A stretch of DNA of 64,000 bases from Candidatus Rokuibacteriota bacterium (GCA_016184365.1 JACPCW010000077.1:1-64000); one strand, 5' to 3'. Shown: positions 35,686 through 44,154, counted from the stretch's first letter. The notes: generated by a model from the sequence alone, not told the origin. Numbers and translations: made by a program.

Positions 35686-36510
35686 TCAGAGCTCCGCGAT
35701 GCGGCGCAGGCCGACGAGCCGGTCCGCGAGCAGCAGCACGACGATCGTCATCACGATCAGGCCCGTCGAGATCGCCGCGATCGTCGGATCCGGCGTCTCC
35801 TCGAGATACGTGAGGATCTGCACCGGCAGCGTCTTCGTGCGCGCGTCCGTCAGGAAGATCGAGATCGGATAGTTGTCCATCGACGCGAGGAACGCGAACA
35901 GGCCGGATGTCAGGAACGCGGGCGCGAGCACCGGCACCATGACCTTCAGCAGCGCCTTCGGATACGAGCAGCCGAGCGTCCGCGCCGCGTCGATCAGCGT
36001 GAAGTCGAAGAGCGAGAGGCTCGCGAGCACGGTGCGGATGACGTACGGCAGCGTGATGACGATGTGACCGATCAGCAGGCTCATCCACGCGTCGCGGAAT
36101 CCGACCTGCCGCAGCATCTGGAGAAGCGCCACGCCGACGACCAGCCCCGGCATCATGAGCGGCGAGACCGCGAACGTCACGAGCGCGTCGCGGCCGGGGA
36201 ACCGGCCGCGCTCCACGGCGATCGCGCACAGCGTGCCGAGCACGAGCGAGATCGCGGTCGACAACGCGGCGATCTCGAGCGACGTGCGCACCGCGGGCCA
36301 GAAGTCGCGCAGCCGCCAGAGCCGCTCGTACCACCGCGCCGACCACGACGGTGGCGGCAGATTGAAGACGGGCGACGCGCTGAACGACACCGCGACCACG
36401 ACGACGAGCGGCGCGATGAGAAACAGCACGACCATCGCCGTGATGGTCCACATGGCGATCGTCACTGCGCGCTCCAGCGGCGTCAACGATCGTACTGGGG
36501 GCCCCGACAT
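35686..36510 (-). CDS. ABC transporter permease (PotC-like)
   Basis: 274 residues, six predicted spans, with the ATPase-contact loop DAARTLGCSYPKALLKVMVPVLAPAFL (EAA loop). Second permease of a spermidine/iron-type importer. The annotated ATG at 36510 lies in the loop of repeat R2 copy 2, giving MSGPPVRS from repeat DNA; TTG at 36486 or ATG at 36453 are alternatives. Followed 1 bp later by the racemase-like gene. Confidence 0.88.
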   Translation of the reverse strand: MSGPPVRSLTPLERAVTIAMWTITAMVVLFLIAPLVVVVAVSFSASPVFNLPPPSWSARWYERLWRLRDFWPAVRTSLEIAALSTAISLVLGTLCAIAVERGRFPGRDALVTFAVSPLMMPGLVVGVALLQMLRQVGFRDAWMSLLIGHIVITLPYVIRTVLASLSLFDFTLIDAARTLGCSYPKALLKVMVPVLAPAFLTSGLFAFLASMDNYPISIFLTDARTKTLPVQILTYLEETPDPTIAAISTGLIVMTIVVLLLADRLVGLRRIAEL

Positions 36511-36565
36511 GGCCCCCAGACCCCCAACGCTCCGCGGCCGCCGGCGAAGCCGGCGTCCCCGTCGA
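36495..36565 (+). repeat. R2 double-hairpin repeat, copy 2
   Basis: Hairpin 1 is CTGGGGGCC-CCGACAT-GGCCCCCAG (9-bp stem). Hairpin 2 is divergent outside but keeps GCCGGC-GAA-GCCGGC inside. It covers the start codon of the potC-like gene on the opposite strand and stands 31 bp from copy 3. Both copies are preceded by GATCGT(A/G)CT, so the pair arose by tandem duplication. Confidence 0.85.
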
Positions 36566-36596
36566 CCGCCCGCTGCCGTGTGCTCATCGATCGTGC

Positions 36597-36668
36597 TGGG
36601 GGCCCCGACATGGCCCCCAGACCCCCCGCGCTCGGACGCGCCCCGGCGGAGCCGTGGCGCGCCTCGGG
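36597..36668 (+). repeat. R2 double-hairpin repeat, copy 3
   Basis: Hairpin 1 as in copy 2. Hairpin 2 has CGCGCC/GGCGCG stems with inner CGGC-GGA-GCCG. It lies 16 bp past the stop of the potB-like gene (minus strand), so the potB-like to potC-like junction carries two R2 elements in a row. Confidence 0.85.
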
Positions 36669-36684
36669 GTTGACACAGGATGTC

Positions 36685-37554
36685 TCATCGGACGTCCCGC
36701 GACCGGCGCGCCAGCCAGCCGCTGATCACCACCACCGCGACCGCGATGCCGAGCAGCACCACGGCGACGGCCGAGCCGAGTGACCGGTCGCGCATGAACA
36801 GATACGAGCGTGCGATCAGCGTCGACATCGTCTGGTAGCGGTCGCCCATCAGCAGCGTCGGGATCACGTACATCGAGATCGCCATGGAAAACACGAAGGC
36901 GATGCCGGCGATGACGCCCGGCATGCTGAGCGGCACGGTCACCCGCAGGAACCGGTGCAGCGGGCTCGCGCCGAGCGTGGCCGCGGCGTCGAGCAGGCGG
37001 CCGTCGATCAGCTTCACGACGGAGAAGATCGGCAGCACCATGAACGACAGGAAGATGTTCACGGCGCCGACGACGAGCCCCGCCTCCGTGAAGATGAAAC
37101 GCACCGGCTCGCTCGCGATGCCGGTCGCGAGCAGCATCTGGTTCACCACGCCGTTCGAGCGGAGCAGGATCGTCCACGCGAACGCCTTGACGACGACGCC
37201 GACCGACAGCGGCAGGATGAGCGCGACGAGCAGCAGCACCTGCACGACACCCCGCGAGCGTGCCAGCGCGAACCCGACGGGGTAGCCGATGACGAGGCAG
37301 ATCGCCGTCGTCCACAGCGCGGCGCGCAGCGCGTTCCACATGACGCGCCAGCCGTAGGAGTCGGAGAAGAACTTCACGTAGCCGTCGATCGTCAGCCCGG
37401 CCGGCGTCCAGACGCTCGTCACCAGCAGCAGCACGAGCGGCACCGCGAACGCGATGCCCAGATACGCGGTGGCGGGGAGCGCGAGCAGCGCGAGCGGATC
37501 GAGTCGCTCGCCTCGCGACGCCGGCGCGCGCACCGCGACGTCGAGCGTGCTCAC
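36685..37554 (-). CDS. ABC transporter permease (PotB-like)
   Basis: 289 residues with six predicted membrane spans and the EAA loop LLDAAATLGASPLHRFLRVTVPLSMPGV. It forms the inner-membrane channel of a polyamine/iron-type importer with the second permease. The GTG start overlaps the ATPase gene stop (GTGA). Longer upstream open frame rejected because it is antisense to the ATPase reading frame. Confidence 0.92.
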   Translation of the reverse strand: MSTLDVAVRAPASRGERLDPLALLALPATAYLGIAFAVPLVLLLVTSVWTPAGLTIDGYVKFFSDSYGWRVMWNALRAALWTTAICLVIGYPVGFALARSRGVVQVLLLVALILPLSVGVVVKAFAWTILLRSNGVVNQMLLATGIASEPVRFIFTEAGLVVGAVNIFLSFMVLPIFSVVKLIDGRLLDAAATLGASPLHRFLRVTVPLSMPGVIAGIAFVFSMAISMYVIPTLLMGDRYQTMSTLIARSYLFMRDRSLGSAVAVVLLGIAVAVVVISGWLARRSRDVR

Positions 37555-38636
37555 GACGCGGGGAAGATGAGCGTGTCGCCCACGCTCCAATGGACCTGCA
37601 CGAGGTCGCCGGCCGCGAGCTTGTCGCCCGTTCCCGACGCGAGCTCGGCGACGGCACGGTCGCCGTCGGCGGCGTCGAAGTGCAGGATCAGCTTCGAGCC
37701 GAGGAAGACGGGATCGCGCACGGTCAGGGTCGCGGCGTTGCGCCATTCGCCGTCGCCGCGCCCCAGCATCAGCCGCTCCGGCCGGACCGCGACCAGCACG
37801 CGCGATCCGACGGGCGGCCGCCCGCGGGCGCGGAGCACGCCGACCGCCGTGTCGACGCTCACCTCATCGCCCTCGACGGCGCGCACGGTGCCGTGGAACC
37901 GGGACGACATGCCGACGAAGTCGAGGACGAACGCGGTCGCGGGGCGGTTGTAGACGTCGGCCGGCGCGGCGAACTGCTCGATGCGGCCGGCGTTCATCAC
38001 CGCGATGCGGTCGGACATGACGAGCGCCTCGTCCTGGTCGTGCGTGACGAAGATCGCGGTGAGCCCGAGCTGGCGGAGCAGATGCTTGAGCTCGATCTGC
38101 ATCGTCTCGCGCAGCTTGCGGTCGAGCGCGGACAGCGGCTCGTCGAGCAGCAGCAGCGCCGGGTGGACGGCGAGCGCGCGCGCGACGGCGACGCGCTGCT
38201 GCTGTCCGCCCGACAGCACGAAGATCGGGCGTCCGGCGTATTCGGTGAGCTGGACCATCGCGAGCGCGCGGGCGACGGCCTCGCGCAGCTCGGCGGCCGG
38301 CGCTCTCCGCGCGCGGAGTCCGAACGCGACGTTCTCCGCGACGGTGAGGTGAGGGAACAGCGCGTAGCTCTGGAAGACGACGCCGACGTTGCGCTTGTGC
38401 GCCGCCAGCCGCGTGAGATCGCGGCCGTCGAGATGAATCGCCCCGCGGTCCGCGCGCAGCAGGCCCGCGATGATGCGCAGCAGCGTCGTCTTCCCGCAGC
38501 CCGACGGGCCGAGCAGCGAGACGAACTCACCGGCGCCAACCCGGAGGTCGAGCCCCTGGATGACGACGGTGTCGCGGAAGCGCTTGTCGACTCCCGCGAC
38601 GTCGAGGTACGTCAGACGGCCATTTCCTTGTCCCAC
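37551..38636 (-). CDS. ABC transporter ATP-binding protein (PotA-like)
   Basis: About 361 residues. Walker A GPSGCGKTT, Q-loop FQSYALFPHLT, signature LSGGQQQRVAVARAL, Walker B LLLLDEPLSALD, H-switch VTHDQ, then a C-terminal TOBE domain (VAVRPERLML). It energises the importer. No ATG or TTG lies between the previous stop and Walker A. The choices are GTG at 38636, inside the upstream gene, or CTG at 38615, which would overlap the upstream stop as CTGA and has AAGGA 9 bases ahead. Confidence 0.93.
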   Translation of the reverse strand: MGQGNGRLTYLDVAGVDKRFRDTVVIQGLDLRVGAGEFVSLLGPSGCGKTTLLRIIAGLLRADRGAIHLDGRDLTRLAAHKRNVGVVFQSYALFPHLTVAENVAFGLRARRAPAAELREAVARALAMVQLTEYAGRPIFVLSGGQQQRVAVARALAVHPALLLLDEPLSALDRKLRETMQIELKHLLRQLGLTAIFVTHDQDEALVMSDRIAVMNAGRIEQFAAPADVYNRPATAFVLDFVGMSSRFHGTVRAVEGDEVSVDTAVGVLRARGRPPVGSRVLVAVRPERLMLGRGDGEWRNAATLTVRDPVFLGSKLILHFDAADGDRAVAELASGTGDKLAAGDLVQVHWSVGDTLIFPAS

Positions 38637-39664
38637 CGCTCGACCCACGCCTTGCGGTTCTTCGTGACGTTGGCCCAGTCGGGGGTGAACACGCGGCTCG
38701 CGTCCGGCGTGCCGGGCGCCGCGACGACGTCGACGTGCGTCGGAATCGCGAAGGCCACCTTCGAGAGCAGCTTCTGGTATTCGGCGCCGAGCATCTCGTT
38801 GATGAACGCGTGCGTGAGCGCCGGCTGGGGCCCGCCTTTCACCTTCGCGATGCCGGACGGCATCGTCATGCCGAGCTCCTTCGGCGTCGAGAGGTCGACC
38901 GGCGCGCCCTGCGTCTTGCGCTGGAGCGCGTACGACGACAGCGCGCCGCCGATCATCAGCGCCTCGCCCTGCTCGAGCAGGTTGAACGCCTGCGGCATCT
39001 GCGTGTAGATCGTCAGCAGATTCGGCTTCAGCGCTTTCAGCTTCTTGAAGGCCGCGTCCGTCTGGTACTGCGCCTCCTTGAGCGGCTTGCCGGTCTCGAG
39101 GTGCGCGGCGAGGAACAGGACGGTCAGCCCCTCGGTGTTCTGCAGCGACGGCACGATGACCTTGCCCTTGTTCTTCGGATCCCACAGCTCGGTCCACGAC
39201 GCGACGCCGCCCGCCTTCTTCTGCGCGTTGAACGCCACGCCGGCCCACGGAAACTGGTAGTTCACCCACATGGCGTCCATGTGGACGGCCGCGGGGCGCA
39301 GCTTCGAGACGTTCGGGACGTCCTTCGGCGTGATGCGGTCGATGACCTTCTCGTTGACGGCGAGGATCATCACCGGGTCGTCCATCATGACGACCGACAG
39401 GTACGGCTTGTCGCGGTTCGACACCATCTTCTCGAGGTTCACGAGCGACTTGGTGCCCTCGAAGACGACCTTGCAGTCGTACTTCTTTTCGAAGAGCGGC
39501 AGGATGTTCGGCTCCATGAACGCCTTGTGGCTCGCCGCGCCGCCGACCACGATCTCCTTCTTCTGCGCGCGCACGACGCCGGGCGCGCCGAGCGTGGCGG
39601 CGGCGACTGCCGAGGCGGCGAGGAAGCGGCGGCGCGACACGGGCGATGCGATGAGCTGGGACAT
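38612..39664 (-). CDS. ABC transporter substrate-binding protein (polyamine/iron type)
   Basis: 350 residues with a twin-arginine-style signal (SRRRFLAASAVAAATLG), so probably exported folded. The mature protein starts KKEIVVGGAASHKAF and fits the PotD/FbpA-like type II binding fold (FEKKYDCKVVFEGTKS, LVNLEKMVSN). First gene of the minus-strand operon binding protein-ATPase-permease-permease-racemase-like-deacetylase remnant. Ligand unknown; the downstream genes hint at ureides or hydantoins rather than polyamines (inference). Confidence 0.9.
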   Translation of the reverse strand: MSQLIASPVSRRRFLAASAVAAATLGAPGVVRAQKKEIVVGGAASHKAFMEPNILPLFEKKYDCKVVFEGTKSLVNLEKMVSNRDKPYLSVVMMDDPVMILAVNEKVIDRITPKDVPNVSKLRPAAVHMDAMWVNYQFPWAGVAFNAQKKAGGVASWTELWDPKNKGKVIVPSLQNTEGLTVLFLAAHLETGKPLKEAQYQTDAAFKKLKALKPNLLTIYTQMPQAFNLLEQGEALMIGGALSSYALQRKTQGAPVDLSTPKELGMTMPSGIAKVKGGPQPALTHAFINEMLGAEYQKLLSKVAFAIPTHVDVVAAPGTPDASRVFTPDWANVTKNRKAWVERWDKEMAV

Positions 39665-39721
39665 CGGGGCCTCCAGGCGTCGTGAGTTCGAGACCCGACT
39701 ATAAGATGGAGCGGCCGCCCC

Positions 39722-40573
39722 TTACCACCACGGGTAATGCGGCGGCATGTCCTTCGACGGCCGGCTCGTGAATCGCGGCGGCCGCTTTTCGAGGAATGAC
39801 TTCACGCCCTCGTGCGCATCGGCCGAGCGTCCGGTGTGGAACATGCCGAGCGAATCGAGGCGGTGCGCGGCCATCGGATGGTCCGCGCCGAGCAGCTTCC
39901 ACGCCATCTGCCGCGCGAGCGCCACGGCGACGGGCGACGTGTAATCCGCGATTTCGCGCGCGAGCGCGTACGCGGATGGCAGCAGCTCGTCCGGCTCGAC
40001 CACGCGCCGGACGAGTCCGGCCTCGCGCGCCTCCTCGGCATCGAAGATGCGGCCCGTCGTCACCCATTCCACGGCGCGACTGATGCCGACGATCCGCGGC
40101 AGGAACCACGTGCTCGCCGCCTCGGGCACGACACCGCGGCGCGCGAACACGAAGCCGATGCGCGCGCTCATCGACGCGATACGGACGTCCATCGGCAGCG
40201 TGAGCGTCGCGCCGAAGCCGACGGCGTCCCCGTTGATCGCCGCGATCACCGGCTTCTTCAGATCGAAGATGCGCAGCGTCACCAGGCCGCCGCCGTCGCG
40301 GTGTTCCTCCGGGTTCTCGGTGCGGCCCGTCGCGACGTTATCGAACGTCCGCCCGCCGCCGCCGAGATCCGCGCCCGCGCAGAACGCGCGGCCGGCGCCG
40401 GTGACGACGACCACGCGGACGCTGTCGTCGCCGTCCGCCTGATCGAACGCGGCGACGAGCTCGCGGATCATCGCGCTGTTCACCGCGTTGAGCCGCTCGG
40501 GGCGATGGAGCGTGATCGTGGCGATCGCGTGATCGACCGCGTAGCGGATCGTCTCGAACGTTTGCGGTGTCAC
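39722..40573 (-). CDS. Enoyl-CoA hydratase/isomerase family protein
   Basis: 283 residues, crotonase fold. ITLHRPERLNAVNSAMI, the first oxyanion-hole loop GRAFCAGADLGGG and the second NGDAVGFGATLTL are present. The usual catalytic Glu positions read VVPEAASTWFLP, keeping one Glu. It hydrates or isomerises acyl-CoA in fatty or aromatic acid breakdown. GTG start overlaps the stop of the flavin oxidoreductase gene (GTGA), so the pair is coupled. Confidence 0.92.
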   Translation of the reverse strand: MTPQTFETIRYAVDHAIATITLHRPERLNAVNSAMIRELVAAFDQADGDDSVRVVVVTGAGRAFCAGADLGGGGRTFDNVATGRTENPEEHRDGGGLVTLRIFDLKKPVIAAINGDAVGFGATLTLPMDVRIASMSARIGFVFARRGVVPEAASTWFLPRIVGISRAVEWVTTGRIFDAEEAREAGLVRRVVEPDELLPSAYALAREIADYTSPVAVALARQMAWKLLGADHPMAAHRLDSLGMFHTGRSADAHEGVKSFLEKRPPRFTSRPSKDMPPHYPWW

Positions 40574-41703
40574 GATCCGAGCAGGCCGACGTCGAGCGCC
40601 ACGCCCGCCGGAGCGGCGGCGCGCGCGGCGGGCCGACCGGGCGCGAGCTTCCTGAGCTCCGGCATCACCGTGCGCGAGAACAGGCGCATGTTGCGCTCGG
40701 CCTCGTCGTAAGGCATCCCGGCGTAGCTGAAGACGCCGACATACGTCTCGTTCCCGACGCGCTGGCGCACGTCGAGGATTTTCTGGTAGCACTCGTCCGG
40801 CGTGCCCCACGTCTGGAGGTTCATGAAGAAGTCGATGACCTTGTCGGTGCCGTAGGTGGCGATCTTCTCCGCCATCTTCCCGTAGTACTCGTAGCCCTTC
40901 GTCTTCGCGAGGTGATCGCCCTGGAAATTGTAGTGGTCGAGCACCGTCTGGTAGTAGCCGCCGATGTAGCGGCGCGCCATCTCCTCGGCGCGATCGTGAT
41001 TCTCGTCGCAGAACGTCCAGCCCGCGCAGACCGGCGGCGGCGCGTCGACGCCGTTCACCTGGCGATAGATGCCGCGATACGTCTCGAGCTCGGCGGCCAC
41101 TTCCTTCCACGGCTTCTGCGGAATGACGAGGATGCCGATGCCGAGCTTCGCGACGACGGGCATCGAGTCGGGCGAGACGGCCGCGGCGTACGTCCGCCCC
41201 TTGAACGATTTGAACGGCACCGGCCGGATCGCCGCGCGCGGCTGCTTGATGAACTTGCCGTCGTATTCGCAATAGCCGGTCTCGAGGCCGTGCAGCACCA
41301 TCTCGGCGCATTCGACGAAGCGGTCGCGCGACTCGTCCATCGGCAGCCGGAAGCCGTCGAACTCGATCTTGCCGGCGCCGCGGCCGAGGCCGAGGATCAT
41401 CCGGCCGCCCGAGATGTTGTCGAGCATCGAGATCTCCTCGGCGGCGCGCATCGGGTCGTGCCACGGCAGGACGACGACCATCGAGCCGAGCGAGAGGCGC
41501 GGGCTGCGGCCCGCCATGTACGTGAGGAACTGCAGCACGTCGGGACACATCGTGTAGTCGGTGAAGTGGTGCTCGACGCCCCACACGGACTCGAACCCGA
41601 GCGGCTCCGCCAGATCGGCGAGGCGCAGCTCGTTCGTGTAGACGTCGAAATCCGTGCGCTCTTTGTGCGGGTTCTGAAAGACGGTGGCCAGTCCGACGTG
41701 CAT
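40570..41703 (-). CDS. LLM class flavin-dependent oxidoreductase
   Basis: 377 residues, third luciferase-like enzyme in the window: GLATVFQNPHKERTDFDVY, WGVEHHFTDYTMCPDVLQFL, GSMVVVLPWHDPMRAAEEI, GRMILGLGRGAGKIEFDG. Substrate unknown. ATG at 41703 with AAGGGGGAC upstream; a 78-bp spacer separates it from the divergent thiolase gene, and the two leaders resemble each other in inverted orientation. Confidence 0.92.
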   Translation of the reverse strand: MHVGLATVFQNPHKERTDFDVYTNELRLADLAEPLGFESVWGVEHHFTDYTMCPDVLQFLTYMAGRSPRLSLGSMVVVLPWHDPMRAAEEISMLDNISGGRMILGLGRGAGKIEFDGFRLPMDESRDRFVECAEMVLHGLETGYCEYDGKFIKQPRAAIRPVPFKSFKGRTYAAAVSPDSMPVVAKLGIGILVIPQKPWKEVAAELETYRGIYRQVNGVDAPPPVCAGWTFCDENHDRAEEMARRYIGGYYQTVLDHYNFQGDHLAKTKGYEYYGKMAEKIATYGTDKVIDFFMNLQTWGTPDECYQKILDVRQRVGNETYVGVFSYAGMPYDEAERNMRLFSRTVMPELRKLAPGRPAARAAAPAGVALDVGLLGS

Positions 41704-41781
41704 GGGTGTCCCCCTTCGGGCGGTGCTTTCCGTAGGGTACACTCGTGGCGCTTTCCGAAACATCCGACGAAAGGACACCCC
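41704..41781. promoter_or_regulatory. Divergent promoter region, flavin oxidoreductase/thiolase
   Basis: 78 bp between two divergent starts. CATGGGTGTC at the left and GACACCCCATG at the right are a near-perfect inverted repeat, so both genes have the leader GACACCC(C)ATG. GCTTTCCG occurs twice in the same direction inside (about 41722 and 41748). GTACACT is a possible -10-like element. The regulator is unknown. Confidence 0.5.
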
Positions 41782-42969
41782 ATGAGAGAAGCGGTCATCG
41801 TCTCCAGCTCGCGCACACCGCTGGCGAAGTCGCATCGCGGCTCGTTCAACCTCACGCGCCCGGACGATCTCGCCGCGCACGCCATCAAGGACGCGCTGGG
41901 CAAGGTGCCGCAGCTCGACGTCAGGGAGATCGCGGAGGTCGTGATGGGCTGCGGGCAGCCGCACGGCGCGCAGGGCCACAACATCGCGCGGGTCGCCGCG
42001 CTGCGCGCCGGACTGCCGGTGACGACGCCGGGCGTGACGGTCAACCGCTTCTGCAACTCGGGGCTTCAGTCGATCGTGCAGGCGGCTCACATGGTCCTGC
42101 AGGAAAACGAGGACGCGGCGATCGGCGGCGGCGTCGAGTCGATCACCATGCTCCAGCGCGACAGCTCGCCGAACCCGTGGGTGAAGGACAAGTACCCGGG
42201 CCTGTACATGGTCATGGGCGAGACCGCGGAGGTCGTCGCCAAGCGCTACAAGATCAGCCGCGACGCGCAGGACGAGTATTCGCTCGTCAGCCAGCAGCGC
42301 ATCGCGCGCGCGCAGCAGGAAGGCTTCTTCAAGGAAGAGATCGCGCCGATGCAGGTCAAGCGCGGGATCATCGACAAGCAGACGGGCAAGATCTCGGGTG
42401 AAGAGGACTATTACGTCGAGAAGGACGAGTGCAATCGTCCCGACACGACGCTCGCCGGCCTGCTGAAGCTGCCGCCGGTGTTCGACACGGCGAGCGGGCA
42501 GGGCTCGGTCACCGCGGGGAACTCGTCCCAGCTCTCCGACGGCGCGTCCGCGACCGTCGTCATGTCGATGGACCGCGCGAAGGCGCTCGGCATCCGGCCC
42601 AAGCTGATCTTCCGCGGCTACGCCGTCGCGGCGTGCGAGCCGGATGAAATGGGCATCGGTCCGGTGTACGCGGTGCCGAAGCTGCTCCGAAAGCACGGGC
42701 TGCGCGTCGACGACATCGACGTGTGGGAGCTGAACGAGGCGTTCGCGTCGCAGGTCGTGTACTGCCGCGACACGCTGGGCCTTCCGATGGACAAGCTGAA
42801 CCCGAACGGTGGAGCGATCTCGATCGGCCATCCGTTCGGCATGACGGGCTCGCGGCTCGTCGGCACGATCGCCAACGAGATGCAGCGCCGTCGGGCGCGC
42901 TACGGCGTGGTGACGATGTGCGTCGGCGGCGGTCAGGGCGGCGCGGCGCTGTTCGAGTCCGTGAGTTAG
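41782..42969 (+). CDS. Acetyl-CoA acyltransferase (thiolase)
   Basis: 395 residues. The three thiolase signatures are present: acyl-accepting Cys91 in NRFCNSGLQS, GHPFGMTG with the catalytic His, and CVGGGQGG with the second Cys. ELNEAFASQ is also typical. It cleaves 3-ketoacyl-CoA (or condenses acetyl-CoA). AAAGGACACCCC precedes the ATG. R2 copy 4 begins 5 bp after the stop. Confidence 0.95.
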   Translation: MREAVIVSSSRTPLAKSHRGSFNLTRPDDLAAHAIKDALGKVPQLDVREIAEVVMGCGQPHGAQGHNIARVAALRAGLPVTTPGVTVNRFCNSGLQSIVQAAHMVLQENEDAAIGGGVESITMLQRDSSPNPWVKDKYPGLYMVMGETAEVVAKRYKISRDAQDEYSLVSQQRIARAQQEGFFKEEIAPMQVKRGIIDKQTGKISGEEDYYVEKDECNRPDTTLAGLLKLPPVFDTASGQGSVTAGNSSQLSDGASATVVMSMDRAKALGIRPKLIFRGYAVAACEPDEMGIGPVYAVPKLLRKHGLRVDDIDVWELNEAFASQVVYCRDTLGLPMDKLNPNGGAISIGHPFGMTGSRLVGTIANEMQRRRARYGVVTMCVGGGQGGAALFESVS

Positions 42970-42973
42970 GAGA

Positions 42974-43009
42974 TGGGGGGCCCCGACATGGCCCCCCATA
43001 CCCCCAACG
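42974..43009 (+). repeat. R2 repeat, copy 4 (first hairpin only)
   Basis: ATGGGGGGCC-CCGACAT-GGCCCCCCAT, a 10-bp stem, followed by ACCCCCAACG; the second hairpin is missing. The lost part coincides with the abrupt start of a decayed exported-protein gene, so the element or its loss may have truncated that gene. Confidence 0.85.
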
Positions 43010-43010
43010 T

Positions 43011-43289
43011 TTCTTTTTCTCGCGGCGACCTCGTGGTTCGTGCTCTCGCGCAGCGAAGGCTGTGTCGGTCTCGACGTCCTCGCGCGCGGCGATCGACTGC
43101 CGCGCGTGCCGGCGTCACCGGAAGACTATGCGGAGCTCATGCGCGCGCAAGGGGCACCAGCCGACGCTCGGACTGCCGCCGGGATTTCCGCCGGACCTCA
43201 CCGGCAAGGTCGTGATGGTGAAGGTCCGCGACGACCGCGCGCCGGTGTTCGTGCGCGACGACGTCTGTCGTCAGATGAAGACGCACTGA
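43011..43289 (+). pseudogene. Remnant of a small exported protein gene
   Basis: One frame reads FLFLAATSWFVLSRSEGCVG then LDVLARGDRLPRVPASPEDY, which looks like the end of a signal peptide or anchor plus mature start. Near 43145 the sense passes to another frame: KGHQPTLGLPPGFPPDLTGK, ending VFVRDDVCRQMKTH and a stop at 43289. One base repairs the break. No start codon is left at the 5' end, where R2 copy 4 abuts. I do not recognise a family; about 90 residues remain. Confidence 0.5.
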
Positions 43290-43305
43290 GCGGCCGGCGG
43301 CCGCG

Positions 43306-44139
43306 TCAGGCCATCGAGCCGCCGTCGACCGTGTAGAGCCCGCCGGTCACGTAGCTCGCGTCGTCGGAGAGCAGGAACGTCACGAGGGCGGCGACTTCCT
43401 CCGGCGTCCCGTACCGCCGCATCGGGATCGTCGACGCCATGCGCGCCTGGAACGCGCGGGGGTCGTTCGGGCTGAAGCCGCGCTCGAGCTCGTCGACCAT
43501 GGGCGTGTCGATCGGCGCCGGACAGATCGCGTTCACGCGAATCCCGCGCCGGACGAACTCGATCGCCGCCGTGCGAGTGAGTCCGATGACGGCGTGCTTC
43601 GACGTCGTGTACGCGACCAGGTTCGGACTTCCGCGCAGGCCGGCGATCGATGCCGTGTTCACGATCGCCGCGCCGTCGCGGCCGGCCATCGCCGGCGCGA
43701 CGTGCTTCAGCCCCAGCCACACGCCCCTCACGTTCACCGCGAGCACGCGGTCGAACATCTCCTCGGGATAGTCGACGAGCGGCGCGACCGGCCCGAGGAT
43801 GCCCGCGTTGTTGAAGAACCGGTCGATGCCGCCGAACGCCTCGCGCGCCGCGCGCACGTAGCGTTCGACCTCGGCGCTCCGGGTGACGTCGGCCGTCACC
43901 GTGATCGCCTCGCCGCCGGCCTTGCGCACGGCGGCGAGCGTCGTCTCGAGCCCGCCGGCATCACGGTCGACGAGCGCGAGACGCGCGCCTTCGGACGCGA
44001 GGCGCGCGGCGACGGCCCGGCCGATGCCTCCGGCCGCGCCGGTGATGACCGTCACCTTGTCGGCGAAGCGTCGCCGGTGGTCGAGGGGCGGCCCGGGTTC
44101 CCCGGGGTGCCCCGAGCGCTGGGGGGTGTGGGGGGCCAT
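43306..44139 (-). CDS. SDR family oxidoreductase (FabG-like)
   Basis: 277 residues. TGAAGGIG is at about 33-40, NNAG in the middle, Ser plus Y-T-T-S-K (VAYTTSKHAVIGL) form the active site, and YTVDGG ends the protein. Normal SDRs begin 8-10 residues before the TGA motif. Here the only suitable ATG (44139) lies in the loop of R2 copy 5, and residues 1-about 22 (MAPHTPQRSG...) are repeat-encoded. The nearest other start, a GTG inside beta-1, would shorten the core. Downstream of the RidA gene on the same strand. Confidence 0.9.
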   Translation of the reverse strand: MAPHTPQRSGHPGEPGPPLDHRRRFADKVTVITGAAGGIGRAVAARLASEGARLALVDRDAGGLETTLAAVRKAGGEAITVTADVTRSAEVERYVRAAREAFGGIDRFFNNAGILGPVAPLVDYPEEMFDRVLAVNVRGVWLGLKHVAPAMAGRDGAAIVNTASIAGLRGSPNLVAYTTSKHAVIGLTRTAAIEFVRRGIRVNAICPAPIDTPMVDELERGFSPNDPRAFQARMASTIPMRRYGTPEEVAALVTFLLSDDASYVTGGLYTVDGGSMA

Positions 44140-44153
44140 TTCGGGGCCCCCAC
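44081..44153 (-). repeat. R2 double-hairpin repeat, copy 5
   Basis: Reads on the minus strand: hairpin 1 GTGGGGGCC-CCGAAAT-GGCCCCCCAC, hairpin 2 an imperfect GGGGC...GCCCC stem with inner CCGGG-GAA-CCCGG. It fills the gap between ridA-like stop (44155) and the SDR core and supplies the SDR start codon. Confidence 0.85.
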
Positions 44154-44154
44154 C

